64,000 bases of DNA from a virus. This document shows positions 17,466 through 24,042 of the stretch, in pieces. The stretch covers positions 1-64,000 of IMG/VR virus record IMGVR_UViG_3300026078_000024, one strand, 5' to 3'. Within the stretch, counting starts at the first letter, position 1; every line of letters starts with the position of its first letter. The notes beneath the pieces are model-generated. The model saw nothing but the letters and a program-made list of their open reading frames with translations, was not told the DNA's origin and made no database searches. Made by a program: the position numbers and the translations under genes.

Positions 17466-17638
17466 GATCCCTTTGCTTCCTTCTCGGGTGACCCCGTCTC
17501 CGGCGGAGACGGGACGTGCTTGGTGGTGAGGCTCTGATAGATCGCCATGACTCCGCAGAGGAACATCACAACGAACAGGATGGGCATGATCCAATGGACC
17601 CACAGGCCGAAGACCCACAGGAGTTGATCATCACTCAT
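17363..17638 (-). CDS. Small single-TM protein
   Basis: 91 residues; residues about 6-32 are a strong TM segment (VFGLWVHWIMPILFVVMFLCGVM). The ATG overlaps the upstream stop (ATGAGTGA). The frame runs about 100 bases into the next gene in another phase, an unusually long overlap, so the biological C-terminus is uncertain. The C-terminal part contains a CPNCH motif that could be fortuitous. Confidence 0.6.
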   Translation of the reverse strand: MSDDQLLWVFGLWVHWIMPILFVVMFLCGVMAIYQSLTTKHVPSPPETGSPEKEAKGSCPNATSAPRAPKTCPNCHRPLPRSTRRTCRGQR

Positions 17639-17978
17639 GATCATCGCCCTCGTAGTGGTTCTCGTGGACGTCGGACGTCTCGGACGCGAGGAGTTCCAGC
17701 GCCCGGGTGAACGAGATCTTCCCTTCGCTCTGATGTGTCCACGGCGTCCGCACCCGGGTGTAGATCACGGTGGGAACGCGGTCACGAGAGTGCCAGACGA
17801 ACGACATGAACTCGATCGAGTTGTAGGCGGGACCGGGGTACCACTCGTTCTTGATCGCGAACTCCGGCGTGACGTGCTCGCGCATCCGGCGCACGGTCGG
17901 CTGGCCGGGAACGATCTCCCAGCCACGGCCGACGGCGTCTTTGATCGCCTCAAGGGTCTGGGCGTAACGGTCAGCCAT
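17631..17978 (-). CDS. Hypothetical protein
   Basis: 115 residues from the ATG at 17978, preceded by GGAGGGGTGG. Contains AYNSIEFMSFVWHSRDRVPTVIY beta strands and an acidic end. Its composition and a WEIVPG-type start are shared loosely with the gene at 17971, suggesting distant paralogy (both have a GRGWE/EGWDR helix followed by an aromatic beta sheet). Unknown role. Confidence 0.7.
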   Translation of the reverse strand: MADRYAQTLEAIKDAVGRGWEIVPGQPTVRRMREHVTPEFAIKNEWYPGPAYNSIEFMSFVWHSRDRVPTVIYTRVRTPWTHQSEGKISFTRALELLASETSDVHENHYEGDDHE

Positions 17979-18330
17979 CGATCCCACCCCTCCGGGGTCC
18001 GCCACCGGCGGGACGTGTCTTGCGTCCACGCCTGACGAACGGGTGATCGCGCATACCCCATGCGTTCAGTACGAGGTACTGATGCTGAGACGTGGTCAGG
18101 GAGTACCCGACGTCCGGGACGATGGGGGTTCCGTCCGGCATGGTCCACCCAATCGGGGTGTCGTACGAGAGAACGACGTAGACCGCCTCTTGAAGGCTCT
18201 GCCAGTAGTTGATCGGCAGTTCGCCGTAGTCGACCCGGTCCCATCCTTCGATCCCGCTGAGTGTGTCGCGCATCCGGAACGGAACGCGGTTCTTGATCGC
18301 AACCTCTGCGGTCGCGAGAGTGTGCCCCAT
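17971..18330 (-). CDS. Hypothetical protein
   Basis: 119 residues from the ATG at 18330 in the GATCATG context. MGHTLATAEVAIKNRVPF, then YWQSLQEAVYVVLSYDTPIGW and HQYLVLNAWG give an alpha/beta pattern; the C-terminus is basic. Overlaps the next gene by eight bases. Confidence 0.75.
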   Translation of the reverse strand: MGHTLATAEVAIKNRVPFRMRDTLSGIEGWDRVDYGELPINYWQSLQEAVYVVLSYDTPIGWTMPDGTPIVPDVGYSLTTSQHQYLVLNAWGMRDHPFVRRGRKTRPAGGGPRRGGIDG

Positions 18331-18402
18331 GATCTTGTACCTCTCCGGGTGAGAGACCGGCCCCCGCCGGGGGGACAACGGGGACCGGTCGTACGGGACC
18401 GG

Positions 18403-18573
18403 TCAACGCCGGTCGTGCGGGACGGAGTCACCTCCGCCCTGGTACCAACCGCCCTCGGAGTTGCCGCCGCATGCGGCGCAGACACCGAGGGTCAGGATGG
18501 TGATCGCGACCCAGGCCAGAACCATGACCATGAACCGCTTCGTGATCATCTGACGGGCGATCGTGCTGTGCAT
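18403..18573 (-). CDS. Small membrane-anchored protein (56 aa)
   Basis: 56 residues; AAAGGGATCAC precedes the ATG. One strong TM segment (about 14-32, FMVMVLAWVAITILTLGV) is followed by CAACGG and a Gly-rich tail. The Cys after LGV could be a lipidation site, although the sequence fits a simple N-in anchor equally well. Lies just downstream of the tRNA-like element. Confidence 0.65.
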   Translation of the reverse strand: MHSTIARQMITKRFMVMVLAWVAITILTLGVCAACGGNSEGGWYQGGGDSVPHDRR

Positions 18574-18608
18574 GTGATCCCTTTCGTCCGTGGTGATCTT
18601 GTGGTGCG

Positions 18609-18745
18609 TACCCCCGGCCGGATTCGAACCGGCGCGGTCACGGCGGAATGCCGAGACGATCCCGGCTGCCGTGCCATGGGAGGGGCCTGGCGTTCCTCTC
18701 CCGTCCCGTTGTTAGGCGGCGCTCTGACCACTGAGCTACGGGGGC
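18609..18745 (-). ncRNA. tRNA-like RNA with ~64-nt insertion in the anticodon/variable region
   Basis: Minus strand. A 7-bp acceptor (GCCCCCG / CGGGGGT), a perfect D-arm (GCTC..GAGC) and a perfect T-arm (GCCGG-TTCGAAT-CCGGC) are present, but 137 nt separate the ends instead of about 73. The extra sequence (about 18634-18705) follows a loop reading CTAACAA and contains its own helices (a GGGAG/CTCCC stem and a CACGGC/GCCGTG stem). It could be an intron-like insert, a tRNA with a giant variable arm, or a tRNA mimic. The TATGGT box at 18829-18834 may be its promoter. Confidence 0.6.
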
Positions 18746-18828
18746 ATGGTGGGCGCTCTTGTCGGCGTGCGCCCGTCGGCCGTCCGGCGCGGGAGTCGGG
18801 AACCTCCCCGTATCTTCGAGACGGTTCG

Positions 18829-18834
18829 ACCATA
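18829..18834 (-). promoter_or_regulatory. GTGTATGGT box, possible promoter of the tRNA-like RNA
   Basis: TATGGT on the minus strand, within GTGTATGGTCGAACC. It resembles boxes ahead of the operons at 36133 and 37837 (TATGATCGAACC, TATCGTTCGACC). No convincing -35 is seen. The stretch 18,746-18,972 holds no gene. Confidence 0.35.
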
Positions 18835-18972
18835 CACCGGGCCGGGCCGAACCTGCGGAACGGGTCCGAGCCGGGGCGTGGCTGGCGTCTCCCGGGTTTT
18901 CACCCGGAGTTGGACCGGTTGTATCAACCCTGCCCTGCGCGGCCTGGAGACGGCCGCACAGAGGATCCGGAT

Positions 18973-19071
18973 CTAGTACGGAAGTCGGATCTTGCCGGAA
19001 GGGGACCGGTGGTCCTCGGGGACCGGTTCGGACGGTCGGCGGGTCTGTGTCTGGACCTTGACCTGTTTCAT
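18973..19071 (-). CDS. Very small basic protein (32 aa)
   Basis: 32 residues (MKQVKVQTQTRRPSEPV...GKIRLPY) read from an ATG that overlaps the upstream TGA as ATGA, the coupling used throughout this operon. Basic and Pro-rich; no domain. The start context is the main support. Confidence 0.45.
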   Translation of the reverse strand: MKQVKVQTQTRRPSEPVPEDHRSPSGKIRLPY

Positions 19072-19295
19072 GATCTCTTCCTTCCGACCACCCGGTCCCT
19101 CTTGGGGATCGAGTCGGCATAGATCACATCCGACGCGGCGGGAGCTTCGAGGGCGAGCTTATGCGCCAGGCGGAACCGGCCGCGCGCGACCGCCCAGTAG
19201 TACTCGCCCTCGACCAGAGAGAAATTCCGGTAGTACCGGGGACCGGGTTCGCCGGGGTCCCTCTCGAACCACCGGCGCCGGTATCGGCGAAACAT
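19068..19295 (-). CDS. Hypothetical basic protein
   Basis: 75 residues from the ATG at 19295 (AGGTG six bases upstream, GATCATG context). Arg-rich N-terminus (FRRYRRRWFERD) followed by aromatic residues (YYRNFSLVEGEYYWAVARG). Possibly nucleic-acid binding; unknown. Confidence 0.65.
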   Translation of the reverse strand: MFRRYRRRWFERDPGEPGPRYYRNFSLVEGEYYWAVARGRFRLAHKLALEAPAASDVIYADSIPKRDRVVGRKRS

Positions 19296-19339
19296 GATCA
19301 TCACCTAGATCCCGGATCTCGGTCACCCGCGAGCGGGTC

Positions 19340-19675
19340 TCACGCATGACCAAGATCCCCTCTTTGGAGGTATTCGCGGTAGGTCATCGTGCAGTCCGGG
19401 GACCCTTCGCACATCGATCCGTACGTAAGATCATCCGGGTTGAAGACGTGCTCATGATCCGATTTCCGGACCATGGTCCATGCCCGCGAGTACTCCGCCA
19501 CCGGTGTCAACGCGACCTTGAGGACGTACCGGGTGCCGTACTCCCCGTGGTGCCCGTCCTTGATCGCCTTACCGGCCGATTCGGGGGAGACGTACTCCGT
19601 GGGCGTCTCCTCGTCGGCAGGTTCGATCCGGTGCGGGGACTCCGAGACGATGTAGGTCTGGTGAACCGTTTCCAT
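19340..19675 (-). CDS. Hypothetical protein
   Basis: 111 residues from the ATG at 19675 (GATCATG). VHQTYIVSE, GTRYVLKVAL and EYSRAWTMVRKSDHEHVF suggest a small beta-sheet protein; the C-terminus contains two Cys (MCEGSPDCTMTYREYL). No family recognised. Confidence 0.75.
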   Translation of the reverse strand: METVHQTYIVSESPHRIEPADEETPTEYVSPESAGKAIKDGHHGEYGTRYVLKVALTPVAEYSRAWTMVRKSDHEHVFNPDDLTYGSMCEGSPDCTMTYREYLQRGDLGHA

Positions 19676-19677
19676 GA

Positions 19678-19887
19678 TCACGCCGCCTTCTCGACCGGCG
19701 GCTGACCGGTCCACAGGAGTTCGTCGATCGACCCGTCCAGGTTCGGGCTGTAGTCGATCAAGTGAGTGAACGGCTGGAGAACAACGATCTCCAGGATCGC
19801 CACTGCCTGCTCGCGCCGGTCGGTTTCTGCCAGTACGCGGGTGGACGGCGTGGTCGACACGTCGCGGTAGATGATCGAGTACGTCAT
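19678..19887 (-). CDS. Hypothetical protein
   Basis: 69 residues from the ATG at 19887; MTYSIIYRDVSTTPSTRVLAE then a helix (DRREQAVAILEIVVL). It resembles small phage proteins with a beta-beta-alpha start. Unknown. Confidence 0.7.
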   Translation of the reverse strand: MTYSIIYRDVSTTPSTRVLAETDRREQAVAILEIVVLQPFTHLIDYSPNLDGSIDELLWTGQPPVEKAA

Positions 19888-19889
19888 GA

Positions 19890-20363
19890 TCACTTCTCCT
19901 CGTTGAGTGCGTACGGGGTGGGCAGGTAGGGCACCGGCGCGTCGGGGTCGTACTGGCTTTCCAGCCATGCGCCCCATTCCTCGTCGAGGGCGTCGGCGGT
20001 GGGTTCCCCGAGACCGTCGGGGGCGGAGAACGATCCGACCGGGTCGTCCCATTCGGTGACCGAGGGGACGACCACGGGGGAGGCGTCCGGGCGCGGCACC
20101 CGGAACCGGCCGGATGCGTTCGCGACGCGGTACGCGTACAGGCGGTCGAACCGGAACGTCCGGTACTCGCGCGTCCGGCGGTCCATGGCCCGGAAGTACG
20201 GGTGCTTCACGCCGGTGTCCGCGCCCTGCACGACGAACGGCTCCACGACACGGACCGTGCGGGATCCGTCGGCCTTCTCGTAGTCGATCGTGACCGGTCG
20301 GCCGAGGATCATGGCAACGGTGACGTCTGCCTCGGTCGTCGTCGCGTTCGTGTTCCTGATCAT
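19890..20363 (-). CDS. WYL-domain-like regulator
   Basis: 157 residues from the ATG at 20363 (GGAG nine bases upstream; a GTG nine bases earlier is possible). Residues about 20-85 match a WYL domain: VTIDYEKADGSRTVRVVEPF, HPYFRAMDRRTREYRTFRFDRL. WYL domains sense ligands, often nucleic acids, in bacterial regulators and defence loci. Here the domain stands alone without a winged helix, so it may be an accessory sensor or a competitor of host WYL proteins (inference). The C-terminus is acidic and Trp-rich. Confidence 0.75.
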   Translation of the reverse strand: MIRNTNATTTEADVTVAMILGRPVTIDYEKADGSRTVRVVEPFVVQGADTGVKHPYFRAMDRRTREYRTFRFDRLYAYRVANASGRFRVPRPDASPVVVPSVTEWDDPVGSFSAPDGLGEPTADALDEEWGAWLESQYDPDAPVPYLPTPYALNEEK

Positions 20364-20412
20364 TTCATCCACTCCTATCCGGGGAGGTGGTTCGGGTTGA
20401 TCACCCGTGGCC

Positions 20413-20440
20413 GGGGACCGGACCCGAAGGATCCGGCCCC
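20413..20440 (-). terminator. Hairpin terminator after the DUF932 gene
   Basis: Imperfect GC-rich hairpin around a TTCG tetraloop on the minus strand (GGGGCCGGATCC-TTCG-GGTCCGG). It lies between the DUF932 stop and the WYL gene start. T-run absent. Confidence 0.55.
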
Positions 20441-20453
20441 CACCATGCTGTGA

Positions 20454-21647
20454 TCAGCTCTCGCGCCCGGAGACGTTGCCGAATCCGGCCGCTACGAGGG
20501 CGTCCGCGTCCATCTCGTACGCCCTGTCCGCGTCGATCTCGGGGGACTGGCTGTACGCGGTGATCGCGTTGACGAGGCCACCGCGCGTGCGGTCGCCTCC
20601 GTCCATGAACGCGGCCAGGAGACCCTTCGCGTCGGCCTTGGTGAAGGCCGGGCGGGTGGTGATCTCCGTGATCGTCTTCTCCACGTCGTCGATCGTCTCG
20701 TCCGACCCGGCTTCCAGCTGCCGGAGGACCCGGTTGAGGTAACCGGCGTCGAGGAAGGTGTCCATGGCGTCCTTGACCTGAGACGCGACGAGCTGGAGGT
20801 TCAGCCGCCGGGTCTCGTCACTGATCTTGGTCAGACCCTCGTCCAGCTTGCTGCCGAGGTGGGTCTTCCGGATCATGTCCTTCTTGATCGTCAGACCGTT
20901 GGTGCAGATCTGGACGACCAGCTCCGGGGTGATCGTGAACGCCCCGCCCCCGGTCTCGGAGTTGGAGATCACGATCCCCGCCTCCACGACCGGGTTGTCC
21001 GCTCCGCGCGCCCCGCCGTAGGGAGAGACGTAGTTGTGGAGGAGACCCGGGGCGAGGGCGGTGATCTCGGGGACCGACACCCGGAGGTACATCCGGTCGT
21101 CGGTGAGGTCCGCCTGCCGGACCACGTGCCCGTCAAACCCTGCGGCCGACAGACCCTTGATCACGGTCCAGAGAACGTCCCAGTTGTCGATGGGGCGGTA
21201 GGAGTCGGACAGGATCGCACGGGCGTAACCGTTCTGACCCGGCACGACCGGGGAGAACGTCCGCACGAAGAAGTTGCGCGAGTCGGGGTCCGCCTCGACC
21301 CCTCCGCCGGTGTGGCCGTGCAAGAGACCGTTGTAGACCGAGTCGACGATGTCCACCCGGCCGGTGTCGCGCAGGCCACGGATGAACTTCTGGCCGAGGG
21401 GACGACCGGGGGTGTAGAGCTTGCTGACCATGCCCGTGTCGAACACGCGCGACGGGGTGAGGGTCAGGTGACCGTCCTTCACGTCGTTGTCCGTGATGAC
21501 CGGGTCCCCGTAGCCGGAGAGGACGACGTTCCCGTTGTGGGACCACAGCTTGGACGCGGGGACGACGAGGTCGACCTTGTGCTCCTGCTGCTCCTGAAGC
21601 TCGTTCGCGAGATCTTCGAGGGTGCCCTTGCGGATCGTGAGCTGCAT
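20454..21647 (-). CDS. DUF932-family phage/plasmid protein
   Basis: 397 residues; AAAGGAC upstream and GATCATG start. It matches the DUF932 pattern: an N-terminal small beta domain (PASKLWSHNGNVVLSGY), RAILSDSYRPIDNWDVL, a Gly/Asn-rich middle (ISNSETGGGAFTITPELVVQICTNGL) and a helical C-terminus. DUF932 proteins are widespread on phages and plasmids; their function is not established, though replication or anti-defence roles have been suggested. It stands between two hairpins, so it may be transcribed alone. Confidence 0.85.
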   Translation of the reverse strand: MQLTIRKGTLEDLANELQEQQEHKVDLVVPASKLWSHNGNVVLSGYGDPVITDNDVKDGHLTLTPSRVFDTGMVSKLYTPGRPLGQKFIRGLRDTGRVDIVDSVYNGLLHGHTGGGVEADPDSRNFFVRTFSPVVPGQNGYARAILSDSYRPIDNWDVLWTVIKGLSAAGFDGHVVRQADLTDDRMYLRVSVPEITALAPGLLHNYVSPYGGARGADNPVVEAGIVISNSETGGGAFTITPELVVQICTNGLTIKKDMIRKTHLGSKLDEGLTKISDETRRLNLQLVASQVKDAMDTFLDAGYLNRVLRQLEAGSDETIDDVEKTITEITTRPAFTKADAKGLLAAFMDGGDRTRGGLVNAITAYSQSPEIDADRAYEMDADALVAAGFGNVSGRES

Positions 21648-21787
21648 GATCGTGTCCTTTCACTGATCTTGCCGGGTGGTTGGCCACCGGTCGGAAGCGA
21701 GTCGGTGTTGCGGGTCGCATGTCCGGCCGGTGGGTCTTGCTGACGCGGGCCCCGGGGGTCTTCCCGCCCGTGGGCCCGTGTCTCGTG

Positions 21788-21815
21788 CCCGGGGGAGGTT
21801 CGACCCTCCCCCGGG
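21788..21815 (-). terminator. Strong GC hairpin downstream of the gene at 21824
   Basis: Nearly perfect 11-12-bp stem (CCCGGGGGAGG and its complement) with a short TTCGA-type loop, eight bases after the stop of the 65-aa gene. The stretch 21,648-21,787 holds no gene and probably contains the promoter of the DUF932 gene. Confidence 0.65.
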
Positions 21816-21823
21816 CTGAGCAA

Positions 21824-22021
21824 TCAGCGCTTGCTCTGGCGCTTCCGGCGAGGCGCCGGGTCGAACATCTTGAGGAAGGTCGTGACCGGCATGGACGCGG
21901 GTCCTCCGGGGGTGATCAGTGCAACGGAGATCCCGTCGTACGACCGGACCCACACATGATCATGTGGGGGAAGGTGGCGCCGGTAGCGTTCGCCCACGGT
22001 CACCTGAAGATCGTCGTTCAT
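21824..22021 (-). CDS. Hypothetical basic protein
   Basis: 65 residues: MNDDLQVTVGERYRRHL, then HVWVRSYDGISVALITPGG and a basic tail (FDPAPRRKRQSKR). SH3-like beta pattern; a nucleic-acid role is plausible but unproven. ATGA overlap with the next upstream gene. Confidence 0.75.
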   Translation of the reverse strand: MNDDLQVTVGERYRRHLPPHDHVWVRSYDGISVALITPGGPASMPVTTFLKMFDPAPRRKRQSKR

Positions 22022-22263
22022 GATCCGGCCCCCAGGGAGAACCGGGGCGTGTACGTCGCCTTCGCGGAGTTGTACCCGCGTTCCCATCCGTCGTTCCATT
22101 CGGCGCTCTCGACCACCCGGAGCAGCTTGATCGCGTCCTCGTAGGACTCACCCGCGTCGTGCAGGACCGAGATGATGAAGTCCCGGGCGGCCTCCCGGTC
22201 CTCCTTGGACGGCGCCTCTGCCGCGCGGTAGTTCTTGATCGCTTGCATTGCCTTGGCGTTCAT
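22018..22263 (-). CDS. Hypothetical helical protein
   Basis: 81 residues; ribosome site CAGGAGCC before GATCATG, a cassette shared with the genes at 22857, 23579 and 24230. Helical (AMQAIKNYRAAEAPSKEDREAARDF) and ending with an aromatic region (EWNDGWERGYNSAKAT). Unknown. Confidence 0.75.
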   Translation of the reverse strand: MNAKAMQAIKNYRAAEAPSKEDREAARDFIISVLHDAGESYEDAIKLLRVVESAEWNDGWERGYNSAKATYTPRFSLGAGS

Positions 22264-22283
22264 GATCGGCTCCTGTGCCCGTC

Positions 22284-22502
22284 TCAGATGATGATTCCGG
22301 CGTTCGCGAAGAACCGGGCCCGGTCGAAACCGGCCGGGTTGTCGTCCTCGAACGCGTCGGCGAGCTTGACGGCGATGTCCCGGATCGTTTCGAGCGACGC
22401 GTGGACCTCGTTCTCCGTCCACGTCTCGCGGTTCGAATCGATCTTCTCGATCTCGTCCGCGAGGACGTCGGCCGTGGCGGTGTATGCCTTGACTGATCGC
22501 AT
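22284..22502 (-). CDS. Hypothetical helical protein
   Basis: 72 residues, helical and acidic (VLADEIEKIDSN; HASLETIRDIAVKLADAFEDD). GATCATG precedes... the start reads GATCATGCG in reverse with weak purine-rich spacing. Unknown function. Confidence 0.7.
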   Translation of the reverse strand: MRSVKAYTATADVLADEIEKIDSNRETWTENEVHASLETIRDIAVKLADAFEDDNPAGFDRARFFANAGIII

Positions 22503-22504
22503 GA

Positions 22505-22663
22505 TCAGCTCCCGGGGTGGTACGTGACGATGATCAAGGCGACCAGAGAGATGATCGCCATGCCGAACCGGTACGCGCACTGCACGTAGTACCGGCGATC
22601 ACTGATGTGCTGCCGCCGGGCCTTGCGCCCGGCGGCCTTGCGGGTCTTGGTCAAGGTGGTCAT
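22505..22663 (-). CDS. Small single-TM protein (52 aa)
   Basis: 52 residues: a basic N-terminus (TKTRKAAGRKARRQ) followed by one TM segment (GMAIISLVALIIVTY). Orientation by the positive-inside rule would be N-in. Possibly a membrane anchor or regulator of lysis; no family recognised. Confidence 0.65.
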   Translation of the reverse strand: MTTLTKTRKAAGRKARRQHISDRRYYVQCAYRFGMAIISLVALIIVTYHPGS

Positions 22664-22677
22664 GACGCGTGGTCCAC

Positions 22678-22857
22678 TCACGTGAGGTTGAAGCGCTTGA
22701 CGCTGGTGAGTTGCTGGCGCTCCGAGAAGGTCAACTCTGATTCGCGCTGGCCGGAACCCTCGGCCTGGACGACGGCCTCGACGGTCTGTCCGTCGACCCC
22801 GAGACGGGTGAGGGTGTCGGTGAGGCGTCGACTGAAGTCGTTGCTGCGAGTGCTCAT
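22678..22857 (-). CDS. Hypothetical protein (59 aa)
   Basis: 59 residues, ATG at 22857 with the CAGGAGCCGATCATG cassette. Helical, charged (FSRRLTDTLTRLGVDGQTVEA; SELTFSERQQLTSVKRF). Unknown. Confidence 0.7.
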   Translation of the reverse strand: MSTRSNDFSRRLTDTLTRLGVDGQTVEAVVQAEGSGQRESELTFSERQQLTSVKRFNLT

Positions 22858-22890
22858 GATCGGCTCCTGTGTCCGTATCTGCGGGTGGGT

Positions 22891-23019
22891 GATGATGCCA
22901 GCCACGCGGCCCGACTCGAACAGGGGCCGTACTCAAACGTGGACCAGATCAATGGCAACGCGCGCATCCTCGAACGGGCCGGAACCCGTTCTCCGCTGTA
23001 GCGCGTGGCTGGCATCATC
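22891..23019 (-). ncRNA. Structured intergenic RNA closed by a perfect 18-bp stem
   Basis: Arms 22891-22908 and 23002-23019 are exact reverse complements over 18 bp. They enclose about 93 nt with at least two internal hairpins: CGGCCC/GGGCCG around 22907-22929, whose loop holds TTCGAGT (the T-loop sequence of a tRNA), and a perfect 7-bp GAACGGG/CCCGTTC at 22972-22991. No open frame of note crosses it. It lies between the start of the gene at 22857 and the stop at 23080. It could be a processed small RNA, a tRNA relative or a recombination site. Confidence 0.55.
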
Positions 23020-23087
23020 AGGACCGGGGCACCACCCCCGGCCGACGGCAGGCCCTCCCGGGCGGCCGTTTCGCCATGATCATTCGT
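23007..23087. repeat. 81-bp direct repeat, copy 1
   Basis: Matches 23607-23687 at 79 of 81 positions, exactly 600 bp apart. It covers the stop codon and last residues of the minus-strand gene ending at 23080, plus a GACCGGGG hairpin. Its outer end coincides with the right arm of the 18-bp stem of the structured RNA. Confidence 0.9.
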
Positions 23088-23283
23088 GCCACACCATGTA
23101 GATCAACATGGGCCGCTCCGCCCCGGGGCGGAACACGCTCGCCATGTAAAACGCCCGGTCCCACAGGCGGCGGACGACGTATCCGCCTCCTTCGGAACCG
23201 TCGATGATGCCGTCCGCAAGCGCCGGGTCGATCTCGCGGATCTCGCCGGTCCGGACCACGGTTTCCGTCACGGTTGCGTTCAT
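23080..23283 (-). CDS. Hypothetical protein (67 aa)
   Basis: 67 residues: MNATVTETVVRTGEIREIDPALADG, then a beta region (GGYVVRRLWDRAFYMASVFRPG). Start GATCATG with GGAGGAGAC upstream. Its last codons fall inside the 81-bp repeat, so the C-terminal HE is shared by sequence duplication with the DE end of the gene at 23680. Confidence 0.75.
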   Translation of the reverse strand: MNATVTETVVRTGEIREIDPALADGIIDGSEGGGYVVRRLWDRAFYMASVFRPGAERPMLIYMVWHE

Positions 23284-23314
23284 GATCGTCTCCTCCACTG
23301 ATGATCCGTGGCCA

Positions 23315-23330
23315 CGGCCCCGAAGGGCCG
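23315..23330 (-). terminator. Small hairpin between genes
   Basis: Perfect 6-bp stem CGGCCC/GGGCCG with a TTCG tetraloop on the minus strand, in the 59-bp gap between the genes at 23080 and 23343. Weak terminator or mRNA-stabilising hairpin. Confidence 0.45.
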
Positions 23331-23342
23331 GACCAAAGATGA

Positions 23343-23579
23343 TCAGAAGTTCTTGCTCACCAGGCGCCACGAGTTGCGGTGGATCGCCAGGGCCGCCGTG
23401 TTCTCCGCGAACTGCCGGTCGTCCGTCTCGACCTTGATCAGTTCGTCGGTCTTACCGGCGACCAGGTGGAAGATCTCGACGGTGAAGATCTCTGCGGTGA
23501 GGGTGCCGTGCTCGTCGATGTCCTCGCGGCCCTGTTCGGTGAGACCCTCGTAGTACAGGTTCAGGTCGTAGTCGTTCAT
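23343..23579 (-). CDS. Hypothetical protein (78 aa)
   Basis: 78 residues beginning MNDYDLNLYYEGLTEQGREDIDEHG, acidic then amphipathic (IFTVEIFHLVAGKTDELIKV). Start has the CAGGAGCCGATCATG cassette. Function unknown. Confidence 0.75.
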   Translation of the reverse strand: MNDYDLNLYYEGLTEQGREDIDEHGTLTAEIFTVEIFHLVAGKTDELIKVETDDRQFAENTAALAIHRNSWRLVSKNF

Positions 23580-23606
23580 GATCGGCTCCTGTGTCCGTAT
23601 CGGTTC

Positions 23607-23687
23607 GGCTGGCATCATCAGGACCGGGGCACCACCCCCGGTCGACGGCAGGCCCTCCCGGGCGGCCGTTTCGCCGTGATCATTCGT
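23607..23687. repeat. 81-bp direct repeat, copy 2
   Basis: Second copy of 23007-23087 (differences at two positions). Contains a perfect 8-bp hairpin (GACCGGGG at 23622-23629 with its complement at 23636-23643) just downstream of the stop at 23680, so it probably works as a duplicated terminator module. Confidence 0.9.
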
Positions 23688-23877
23688 CGTAGTCGCCCGT
23701 CATGGCCCCGACCCACTCGGTGGCGTCCATGCCGTCCAGGGTGGGGAACCCGTCATCGTTCACGAAGTCGAGCGTCGTGAGCTGGATACCGGCGTCGGCC
23801 GCCTTGGTGATCAATGCGTACACCTTGGCCTGGAACTCGGGGGTTTCGTTCTCGATGTGAAACACGGTGTGCGCCAT
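23680..23877 (-). CDS. Hypothetical protein (65 aa)
   Basis: 65 residues: MAHTVFHIENETPEFQAKVYALITKAADAG, then VNDDGFPTLDGMDATEWVGAM. Its N-terminal beta-helix resembles the 60-residue protein at 16011 (MAHVFTF...). Unknown. Confidence 0.75.
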   Translation of the reverse strand: MAHTVFHIENETPEFQAKVYALITKAADAGIQLTTLDFVNDDGFPTLDGMDATEWVGAMTGDYDE

Positions 23878-23883
23878 GATCGT

Positions 23884-24042
23884 TCACCTTTCCGTTTTGG
23901 TCTTGGACGGTCCGTACGATGCGGCCAGAACGATCAGTTCGGACGCGATCTCGTCTGTCGGTGCCATGTTGCACGCGGCTTCGCATGTGAAGACCGTGAT
24001 CGTGAACTGGCGGATCTCGTTGATCTCTTCCGGGGTGCGCAT
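23884..24042 (-). CDS. Hypothetical protein (52 aa)
   Basis: 52 residues starting MRTPEEINEIRQFTITVFTCEAACN; two Cys and a helical end (DEIASELIVLAASYG). The ATG shares one base with the stop of the upstream gene (TGATG), supporting coupling. Unknown. Confidence 0.65.
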   Translation of the reverse strand: MRTPEEINEIRQFTITVFTCEAACNMAPTDEIASELIVLAASYGPSKTKTER

